This document shows positions 15,515 through 21,089 of a stretch of 21,089 nt of DNA, piece after piece (the first letter of the stretch is position 1; each line of letters opens with the position of its first letter). Under the pieces are notes generated by a model. That model was not told where the DNA came from. It was given only the letters and a program-made list of their open reading frames with translations, and did not search any database. The position numbers were made by a program, and so were the translations under genes. Source of the stretch: Spirochaetaceae bacterium (lineage in GTDB: Bacteria; Spirochaetota; Spirochaetia; SZUA-6; Fen-1364); the NCBI GenBank assembly GCA_003141795.1, contig PLNO01000300.1, positions 32,664 to 53,752 on the forward strand, written 5' to 3'.

Positions 15515-15607
15515 ATGTTCACTACGCACCTGGGGTCCGCGGGAAACGCCGGCATCGTGAGGCGCTCACCCACGCCCTGGATATATGTCTCATCAAAGGA
15601 GGATTGA

Positions 15608-16864
15608 ATGAGCAAGTGGAAAAGCACGCTCGTGCTGCTCAGCGCGCTGGTGGTGTTGCTGCCCGCGAGCCTCGCGGCGGAATCGAACAGCCTCGTCCTG
15701 ATGCACGACAAGGGCGGCAACCCGAACTACGTGCCGTTCTTCGAGGATCTCGGCAAACAGGCAATGACGGCCGTCGGCGTGGGGTTCAGCCAGACGCCGT
15801 ATCCGACGACCGACGTATTCCAGGCCGCGGTGCGCGCCGCCCTGCCGACGAACAAGGCGCCGGATCTCTTCACGTGGTGGTCCACCTACCGCATGAAGGA
15901 CCTCGTCGACCTGGGCCTCGTTGCCGACATGACCGCCCTCTGGGACAAGCACAAGGCCGAGTATCCCCAGGGCCTGCGCGACGCGTTCACCTTCAACGGC
16001 AAGGTGTACGGGTTGTGCGACGTCGTGGAGTACTGGGGCGTGTGGTACAACAAGGACGTTTTCGCCAAGTACAACCTGAAAGTCCCCACGACATGGGCCG
16101 AGTTCCTCAAGGTGTGCGACACGCTGAAGAAGAACAAGGTCACCCCCATGCTGCAGTCCGTCCAGGGCCGCTGGCCGACCTTCATCATGTTCGAGGAGAT
16201 GGTCGCCCGCCAGGATCCCCAGCTCTACGTCGACCTCTGCGACGGCAAGGTGAAATACACCGACCCGCGCGTCAAGGAAGCCTTCAAGGTGTGGGCCGAT
16301 CTGATCGCCAAGGGCTACTTCACCGATCCGTCCACGGACCTTTTCTCCGACGGACCGCGCCTGTTCGCCTCCGGACAAGTCGCCATGATCCCCTGCGGAT
16401 CCTGGTACCTGACCCAGCTCACCGGCAACGGCGTTCCCGAGGACAAGGCTGACATCTTCATCCTCCCGCCGGTGAAACCCTCCGCGGGCAAGGTCGTCAT
16501 CATGGAGGCGAGCCCCATCCTCATCTCCGCCAAGGCCCCGAACCTCAACAACGCGAAAAAAGTCGCCGACTGGTGGATGGGCCCCGAAGGCAACGCGGCG
16601 TTCGCGAAGATGCTGAACCAGTATCCGGCCAACGCCAAGTCCGATGCGAGCTTTCTCCCGGCCACCAAGGTCGCCTTCGCCAAGACGATCAAGGACGGGA
16701 ACTTCCGCGTGCTCAACCGCTACTGGGAAGCCACCCCGACGCCGATCTGTGAGAAGGCCGTCGACGAGTTCGCCAAGTTCATCCTGAAGCCCGCCACCGT
16801 CGACACGGTGCTCGCGGACCTTGACAAGATCGCCGCCGATTACTGGGCAACGGCAAAGAAATAG
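15608..16864 (+). CDS. Extracellular solute-binding protein of a sugar ABC transporter (family 1)
   Basis: This 418-residue exported protein captures a carbohydrate and delivers it to the permeases. Residues 1-23 are a signal peptide (cleavage near SLAA/ES) without a lipobox. The mature protein shows the MalE/UgpB-like family 1 pattern: VFQAAVRAALPTNKAPDLFTWWS, a FNGKVYGLCDVVEYWGVWYNKDVFAKYNLKVPTTWAEF core, LFASGQVAMIPCGSWYL and WWMGPEGNAAFAKMLNQ. The aromatic-rich cleft suits a sugar, but the ligand cannot be named. AAAGGAGG lies 5 nt before ATG 15608; the string AAGGAGGATTGAATG is shared exactly with the divergent URO-D gene's start. It is the first gene of the ABC operon and probably LacI-controlled. 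Confidence 0.94.
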   Translation: MSKWKSTLVLLSALVVLLPASLAAESNSLVLMHDKGGNPNYVPFFEDLGKQAMTAVGVGFSQTPYPTTDVFQAAVRAALPTNKAPDLFTWWSTYRMKDLVDLGLVADMTALWDKHKAEYPQGLRDAFTFNGKVYGLCDVVEYWGVWYNKDVFAKYNLKVPTTWAEFLKVCDTLKKNKVTPMLQSVQGRWPTFIMFEEMVARQDPQLYVDLCDGKVKYTDPRVKEAFKVWADLIAKGYFTDPSTDLFSDGPRLFASGQVAMIPCGSWYLTQLTGNGVPEDKADIFILPPVKPSAGKVVIMEASPILISAKAPNLNNAKKVADWWMGPEGNAAFAKMLNQYPANAKSDASFLPATKVAFAKTIKDGNFRVLNRYWEATPTPICEKAVDEFAKFILKPATVDTVLADLDKIAADYWATAKK

Positions 16865-16923
16865 GCCCGGGTCTCCCTACGTGACCTCATCGGGGCGCCG
16901 ACCACGGCGCCCCGCTCTTCTCT

Positions 16924-16936
16924 GGAGGACATCCTG
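16924..16936 (+). promoter_or_regulatory. Ribosome binding site before a non-canonical CTG start
   Basis: GGAGG (16924-16928) is followed by ACATC and then CTG at 16934-16936, which begins the expected KAKETVVSYLFILPAF N-terminus. ATC at 16931 is also in frame but only 2 nt from the Shine-Dalgarno. No ATG/GTG/TTG is suitably placed. Confidence 0.5.
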
Positions 16937-17806
16937 AAAGCCAAGGAAACGGTCGTCAGCTATCTCTTCATCCTTCCCGCGTTCGCCCTCGTCGTGGTTC
17001 TCCTCGTCGTGCCCATGCTGCAGAACGTGTACTACAGCTTCTTCAACTGGGACGGGCTCGGGGCACCGGTGTTCAACGGGATCAAGAACTACGTGACGCT
17101 TTTCACCGACGCGGTCATCGGCACCTCGATGCTGAACACGGTCCTGTGGGTGGTATTCACGCTCGTTTTCCCCGCCCTGGGCGGGCTTCTCGTCGCGGTG
17201 TTCCTCACGGGAGTGAAGGGCGCGAGCTTCTTCAAGAGCATCTTCTTCATCCCGCTCACCATCTCCTTCGTCGCCACCGGCATCATCTGGACCTACATGT
17301 TCAGCAGGGAGCTGGGAGTCGTGAACGGGATATTCGCTCTCCTCGGCCTGGACCTGAAGCCGTCCTACCTCACCTCGGTACCGCTCAATACCTTCGCCAT
17401 GATCATCGCGTGGACGTGGCAGCAGCTGGGGAGCAACATGGTGATGTTCCTCATGGGCCTGGGAACGATCCCCCGGGACCCCATCGAGGCATGCCTCCTG
17501 GACGGCGCCAACAAGTGGCAGACCTTCATCCACGTGAAGTTCCCCATGCTCGCCCCCATCACCACGGTGGTCATCACCATGGCCATGGTGAACTCCTTCA
17601 AGGTGTTCGACATCATCTACGTCATGACCCGCGGCGGGCCGTACTCCTCCTCGGAAACGCTGGCCGTTTCGATGTTCCGTGAGACGTTCACCCTTTTCCA
17701 CATGGGCTACGGCGCGGCGATCTCCGTCGTGCTCTCCGTCATCGTCATCCTCATCTCAGCCGCCTACATCAAGCGCATGACGAAGCGCGACATGCTGTAC
17801 TATTAA
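16934..17806 (+). CDS. Sugar ABC transporter permease (MalF/UgpA type)
   Basis: This inner-membrane permease has 290 residues if initiated at CTG 16934. The predicted start KAKETVVSYLFILPAFALVV is the usual TM1 of MalF/UgpA-like permeases, followed by YYSFFNWDGLG and NYVTLF. Six membrane helices are predicted. The EAA loop that docks the ATPase is EACLLDGANKWQTFIHVKFP (from E185). The next in-frame GTG (16994) would cut TM1 in half, so a canonical start would give a defective protein. The solute-binding protein gene ends 69 nt upstream, and permease 2 starts 10 nt downstream. No ATPase gene is in the operon; a shared MsmK/UgpC-type ATPase encoded elsewhere is the usual solution. Confidence 0.92.
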   Translation: MKAKETVVSYLFILPAFALVVVLLVVPMLQNVYYSFFNWDGLGAPVFNGIKNYVTLFTDAVIGTSMLNTVLWVVFTLVFPALGGLLVAVFLTGVKGASFFKSIFFIPLTISFVATGIIWTYMFSRELGVVNGIFALLGLDLKPSYLTSVPLNTFAMIIAWTWQQLGSNMVMFLMGLGTIPRDPIEACLLDGANKWQTFIHVKFPMLAPITTVVITMAMVNSFKVFDIIYVMTRGGPYSSSETLAVSMFRETFTLFHMGYGAAISVVLSVIVILISAAYIKRMTKRDMLYY

Positions 17807-17816
17807 GGAGGGGCGA

Positions 17817-18644
17817 ATGTCGTCCGCCGTGAAGAAGATCCCGATATATCTGATCCTCGCGCTCCTCACCGTGATCTGGCTCCTCCCGGTGGTGACCACG
17901 TTCCTCGTATCCTTCAAAAGCTCGAAGGATTTCGTTACCCAGACCTTCTACCAGCTCCCGACGCAGTTCTACTTCTTCAAGAACCTCGTCACGGTGATCC
18001 AGCAGTACCGCCTGGGCTCGCATTTCTTCAATTCGCTCCTCTACGCCTCCCTGGCAACGGTGGTCGTCATCATCACCTCATCCATGGCGGGCTTCAGCAT
18101 CGTGCGGCTGCGGCCGAAGTTCAACTTCCTCCTCTTCCTCATCATCTACAGCGGGACGCTCTTCCCGTTCCAGATGTACCTCATCCCGGTCTACCGGCTT
18201 TTCAACACGCTCGGTCTGTACGACACGCGCACCGGCATGATCCTCATCTATTCGGCCATCTGCATCCCCTTCAGCCTGTTCGTCTACCGCGGGTTTTACA
18301 CGACGATCCCCAAGGAGATCGAGGAGGCAGCGAAGCTCGACGGCTGCGGCGCCGTGCGGTCGTTCGTGTCCGTGTTCCTCCCCCAGTCCCTCCCACCCAC
18401 GGCGGTCGTCGCCCTTTTCCAGGCCACCTGGATCTGGAACGACCTTCTCTTCGGCATGGTCCTCTCCCGGTCGCAGAGCGTACGGCCCATCATGGTCGCC
18501 GTTGCCACGATGAGCGGCTACGGCGGAGGGAACATCCCGTGGATCATGACCGCGGTGATCTTCACCTCGGTGCCCACAATCCTCCTGTTCGTCGCCCTGC
18601 GGAAGTTCTTCATCCAGGGAATGGTCATGTCGGTGACCGCGTAG
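17817..18644 (+). CDS. Sugar ABC transporter permease (MalG/UgpE type)
   Basis: This 275-residue inner-membrane partner permease has six predicted helices, starting with IPIYLILALLTVIWLLPVVT. The EAA loop is EEAAKLDGCGAVRSFVSVFLP (from E169), and the C-terminus FIQGMVMSVTA is typical of the family. AAGGAGGGG overlaps the stop of permease 1 and precedes ATG 17817 closely. The last 97 codons plus stop (18351-18644) recur downstream at 19230-19523 after an ORF6N gene, at constant offset 879. The visible intact gene may therefore be a hybrid whose tail arrived with the insert. No terminator hairpin comparable to the one after the downstream copy follows this stop codon. Confidence 0.93.
   Translation: MSSAVKKIPIYLILALLTVIWLLPVVTTFLVSFKSSKDFVTQTFYQLPTQFYFFKNLVTVIQQYRLGSHFFNSLLYASLATVVVIITSSMAGFSIVRLRPKFNFLLFLIIYSGTLFPFQMYLIPVYRLFNTLGLYDTRTGMILIYSAICIPFSLFVYRGFYTTIPKEIEEAAKLDGCGAVRSFVSVFLPQSLPPTAVVALFQATWIWNDLLFGMVLSRSQSVRPIMVAVATMSGYGGGNIPWIMTAVIFTSVPTILLFVALRKFFIQGMVMSVTA
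18351..18644 (+). repeat. Upstream copy of duplicated permease tail
   Basis: 294 nt in the intact permease, from codon 179 to the stop, align without gaps to 19230-19523. I count 23 mismatches (about 92% identity), about 18 of them at third codon positions that do not change the amino acid. Weaker, gapped similarity may extend upstream into the EAA-loop codons. Confidence 0.93.
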
Positions 18645-18705
18645 CGGGGAGCCGCTGCCTCGTCCAGGTGTTTTCGAAGCACGGAGCAGGATCATCCCGT
18701 CATTG

Positions 18706-18711
18706 TATGAT
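18706..18711 (+). promoter_or_regulatory. Possible -10 element of the ORF6N gene
   Basis: TATGAT matches the -10 consensus at five of six positions and lies 19 nt before GTG 18731. No convincing -35 is seen at the right distance. It overlaps a short inverted repeat (CGTCAT / ATGACG). Confidence 0.25.
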
Positions 18712-18730
18712 GACGCGGGCGAGGTGAGGC

Positions 18731-19207
18731 GTGAGAGACGTGATACCGCATGAACGAATCGAAAGCCGCATCGTCGAGCTGCGCGGCAGGAAGGTGATGC
18801 TCGACCGCGACCTCGCGGAGCTGTACGGCGTGGAGACAAAGGCGCTTAACCAGGCCGTTACTCGGAACATCGAGAGGTTTCCTGACGACTTTTCCTTCAA
18901 GCTGACGTGGGATGAGGCGCATTCTCTAAGGTCACAATCTGTGACCTTAGAACAGGGAGCTTATGCGAAGTATCCGCCGCGTGCTTTCACCGAGCACGGC
19001 ATTCTCATGCTGTCGAACGTGCTCCGAAGCGAGCGTGCTGTGGCTGTGAGCATAGAAATCGTCCGTGTGTTCACGAAGATGCGAGAGATGGTGCGGGGCT
19101 ACCGTGAGCTGACGGAGCGCGTCCAGAAGATCGAGAGGCGTCAGGACGTGGAAAGCCGGGAAATCTGGAAGGCGATCCGGTTGATTCAGGGCACCATGAT
19201 GAGGTGA
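18731..19207 (+). CDS. ORF6N-domain DNA-binding protein, probable mobile insert
   Basis: This 158-residue protein has an ORF6N domain (about 10-98), recognisable from VELRGRKVMLDRDLAELYGV, LNQAVTRNIERFPDDFSFKL and RAFTEHGILMLSNVL. A charged helical, probably coiled-coil tail follows (about 115-150). ORF6N is a DNA-binding domain found in phages and as scattered orphan genes in bacterial chromosomes; its biochemical role in such genes is not settled. GTG 18731 is supported by GAGG and AGG just upstream. The gene interrupts an otherwise normal ABC operon, lies between two copies of the permease tail, and has lower GC than its neighbours. Its codons for LRSQSVTL build a 27-bp inverted repeat. 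I see no transposase, integrase or toxin partner. Confidence 0.88.
   Translation: MRDVIPHERIESRIVELRGRKVMLDRDLAELYGVETKALNQAVTRNIERFPDDFSFKLTWDEAHSLRSQSVTLEQGAYAKYPPRAFTEHGILMLSNVLRSERAVAVSIEIVRVFTKMREMVRGYRELTERVQKIERRQDVESREIWKAIRLIQGTMMR
18925..18951. repeat. 27-bp inverted repeat inside the ORF6N gene
   Basis: Arms TCTAAGGTCACA (18925-18936) and TGTGACCTTAGA (18940-18951) are perfectly complementary over 12 bp around a 3-nt centre. The segment encodes S-L-R-S-Q-S-V-T-L using CTA, AGG, TCA, CAA, TCT and TTA, codons otherwise scarce here. It resembles a dimer-binding site in DNA or a stable hairpin in mRNA. Confidence 0.9.
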
Positions 19208-19229
19208 GAAGCAGCGCAGGCCGCCCGCG

Positions 19230-19523
19230 GCCGTGCGGTCGTTCTTCTCCGTGTTCCTCCCCTAGTCTCTTCCGCCCACGGCGGTCGTCGCCCTTTTCCA
19301 GGCCACCTGGATCTGGAACGACCTTCTCTTCGGCATGGTCCTCTCGCGGTCGCAGAGCGTGCGTCCCATCATGGTGGCCGTTGCCACGATGAGCGGCTAC
19401 GGCGGAGGCAATATCCCCTGGATCATGACGGTGGTGATCTTCACCTCGGTGCCCACGATCCTCCTGTTCGTGGCCCTGAGGAAGTTCTTCATCCAGGGAA
19501 TGGTGCTCTCCGTCACCGCGTAG
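19230..19523 (+). pseudogene. Orphan second copy of the permease C-terminus
   Basis: This 294-nt segment is homologous to codons 179-276 of the upstream permease. Codon 12 of the segment is TAG where the intact gene has CAG, and there is no upstream part of the gene, so it cannot make a permease. Downstream of that stop the frame is open to the normal permease stop and keeps nearly all amino acids (A to V and M to L changes only). The pseudogene starts within about 25 nt of the ORF6N stop codon and is followed by a terminator-like hairpin at 19536. I infer that it is the original operon end, displaced by the insert. Confidence 0.88.
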
Positions 19524-19535
19524 TGGAGAGCGGCC

Positions 19536-19556
19536 GGGCGCGTGGTGAGCGCGCCC
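19536..19556. terminator. Hairpin ending the ABC operon, shared with the convergent lipoprotein gene
   Basis: GGGCGCG-TGGTGAG-CGCGCCC gives a perfect 7-bp stem with a 7-nt loop, 12 nt after the remnant permease stop and 3 nt from the stop of the convergent lipoprotein. There is no strong T-run on either strand; it probably serves both directions. Confidence 0.55.
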
Positions 19557-19559
19557 CTG

Positions 19560-20904
19560 TTAGTTCACGCGCGTGACGGTGGCGTACGAGTGTTTGGTGG
19601 AGACGCTCCCGTCCCATAGGTAGCTCAGCGTATACACGGCCTCCCCGTCAAACTTTACGAGCCAGCACGTCTGGGAGCTGTCGAGAGTCACCCAGCCCGA
19701 CGTCGGCGAGTGGGGCGTGGAAATCGAAGCCCGCGCGAGGTTCGCGCCGTCCGACGCGTAGAAGTACGCCCCGTCGGTGGCGATGCCGGTTCCCGTCAAG
19801 GACGAAGAGATCGAGGTCACGACAGTCGATGACGTACAGGTACGCCCCGAGGACGCACGCCGCGTCCAGGCGGGTATACGTGTGGCCGCTCAGCTCGTAG
19901 GCCGTCGTGGCGCCGGTCGCCTTTGTGATGGCGCGGATCTGCTTCGGGCCGTACGTCCATCCCCCGTATTGATACGGCACCCACATCGTTTCCACAAGAT
20001 AGAGGGTGGTGGCATCAACCGCCATGCCCCAGGGCTGGCCGCAGGAGGAGGAGGTGTAGCCCAGCGTCGCGTTGTTCGCCACCACGGTGGCAGTCCCGGT
20101 GAAGGTCGGGCCGGAGATGGAACCGGCAACCGCGGCCCCGTCGGCATGCCCGCTCGCATTGTACGTCCGCACGGCGTAGTAGTACACCGTACCCAGAGCG
20201 GCTGTGGAGTCGGTGACCGTGATGGTTGTCGACCCGTCAGACGGGACGCTCGCCGTGAGCAGGGGCGTGGCGTTCAGGCTGAGCGCCGCCTGGCGGTCCG
20301 TGAGGGACGTGGCCCGGTACAGCCCGTATCCCGTGGCGCCCGTGGCATTTGTGAAGGTGATACTGAGCCCCGTCGAGATTTTGTCTTCGCCGATGAGCCG
20401 GCTGATGTTCTGGATCGTGGAAAAAGGCGCTGCAACAATCACGGCGAGACGAAGCTTCCAATCCGCAGTGCTCACGTCATTGCTCGCGATGGAGAGGCTC
20501 ACGGCCTTCGTGCCGGAGGAAGTGGCGTCGAAGTGCAGGACGAGCGTGCCGCTTCCCCCCACGGAGAGGGTCGACGCCGGCCGGCTGGTGATCGCGAACA
20601 TCCCGGCTTCTGTTCCGGAGTACGGGGTCAGCGTAATGCCGTTGTCGCCGATCGTCAGGGCGTTCTTTCCTGTGTTGGCGATGGTGATGGTAATGTCCTT
20701 GGTCTTACAGTAAGCCAGGGAGCCTGCGTCACAGGTCCCGCCCGCGCTGAGCGCGGTGCCGTCGGCGAGGTCGACGCTGATCACCGGCGAGGCGGCAAGA
20801 GCCTGCGCCTTCTCCGCGAGGGTCTGCAGGGGGTTGTCGCACGCGCCAAGGACCACGGCGATCCCCAGGATAAGGGCGCGGCGGATGATTGTCGAACGCT
20901 TCAT
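19560..20904 (-). pseudogene. Anchor-domain lipoprotein with a frameshift
   Basis: A lipoprotein of about 448 residues is read in two frames. Frame 1 starts at ATG 20904 (preceded by AGGGGG) with lipobox VLGAC (C22). A choice-of-anchor-D-like beta domain follows (about 62-160, ITITIANTGKNALTIG ... GTLVLHFDATSSGTKAVSLSI), then a fibronectin-III-like domain (about 161-262, VYYYAVRTYNASG), then a propeller-like segment (PWGMAVDATTLYLVE, KQIRAITKATGATTAYEL) to D360. Near 19821-19830 the sense continues in the next frame (VTSISSSLTGTGIATDGAYFY) to the TAA at 19560-19562. Frame 1 itself runs on as arginine-rich nonsense to 19648. One extra base, or two missing, would explain it. It could be a true pseudogene or a consensus error. 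The protein is probably surface-exposed or periplasmic and of unknown ligand. It starts 12 nt after the TPR-like gene. Confidence 0.78.
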
Positions 20905-20916
20905 GTCGTGTACCCC

Positions 20917-21089
20917 CTACTGCTCGATCCAGAGAACGTCGGGGGCGCTGGCCTCCGCCGCGCGCGTGCTGTCGGCGGCCACGGGCACCGCCGGTCCGCT
21001 GCGCTCGACCAGCTGCGGGTCGAGCTGCCGCGCGCGCGATCGCCGTGTCCGCGTCCTGCACGTGCCCGAGGGCTCGCTGCGCCCGCGAA
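20917..21089 (-). pseudogene. C-terminal end of a probable TPR protein, apparent frameshift
   Basis: Entering from the right edge, one minus-strand frame reads AQRALGHVQDADTAIARA, which then fits the TPR pattern only if it continues as RQLDPQLVERS in another frame, ending DVLWIEQ at the TAG 20919-20917. The switch falls in an alternating GC run (about 21028-21038) and would be repaired by adding one GC dinucleotide. The start lies outside the window. The stop overlaps the ribosome site of the lipoprotein, so they are probably co-transcribed. The assignment rests on a single repeat-like segment. Confidence 0.4.

Noticed and set aside
18731..19207. ORF6N gene as part of a toxin-antitoxin pair or a prophage
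   Set aside because: No partner gene lies on either side within the insert, and no phage or integrase gene is present in the window.

Overview
The window is about 21 kb of high-GC bacterial chromosome, densely packed with genes on both strands. No rRNA, tRNA, CRISPR array or phage structural gene is visible. Lipoproteins with lipobox cysteines, a CHASE4/HisKA_2 sensor kinase, a receiver-PAS-PP2C regulator, anchor-domain lipoproteins and a LacI-controlled sugar ABC operon suggest a diderm, heterotrophic bacterium. Spirochaetota is my best guess, on gene content alone and with low to moderate confidence.

Layout. 1-615 (-): 5' part of a membrane Cache-type sensor. 776-2878 (+): GlgX-type glycogen debranching enzyme. 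2943-4973 (+): CHASE4-HAMP-PAS-HisKA_2 histidine kinase, convergent at 5 bp with a minus-strand pair of M20 amidohydrolase (6532-7707) and REC-PAS-PP2C phosphatase regulator (4979-6520). 7874-9944 (-): an envelope thiol cassette of TlpA-like thioredoxin, MauE-like membrane protein and a two-repeat secreted PF03640 protein. 9991-12989 (-): a small lipoprotein, then proB and proA. 13050-15335 (-): LacI-type regulator and a URO-D/methyltransferase-like protein, divergent from a sugar ABC operon (solute-binding protein and two permeases, 15608-18644, +). 18731-19207 (+): an ORF6N-domain gene lying between the intact end of the second permease and a second, diverged copy of that same end (19230-19523). 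19560-21089 (-): a frameshifted anchor-domain lipoprotein and the end of a probable TPR protein.

How the genes fit together. The LacI/URO-D and ABC operons share a 272-bp divergent control region with back-to-back promoters. The regulator therefore probably controls uptake of one carbohydrate, with the ATPase supplied from elsewhere in the genome. GlgX acts on storage polysaccharide. The TlpA/MauE pair probably maintains the thiol state of exported proteins, with the four-cysteine PF03640 protein as a natural client. The kinase and PP2C regulator could form one phosphorelay, but this is only inferred from proximity.

The most unusual parts are these. (1) The ORF6N insert is flanked by two about 92% identical permease tails that differ mainly at third codon positions. 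(2) A 27-bp inverted repeat inside the ORF6N gene is built from codons that are rare in this GC-rich DNA. (3) Two genes (glgX and permease 1) have strong Shine-Dalgarno sequences placed before ATC and CTG rather than ATG/GTG/TTG. (4) Three genes carry a -10 element exactly 6 nt before the start codon and no Shine-Dalgarno, the layout of leaderless transcripts.
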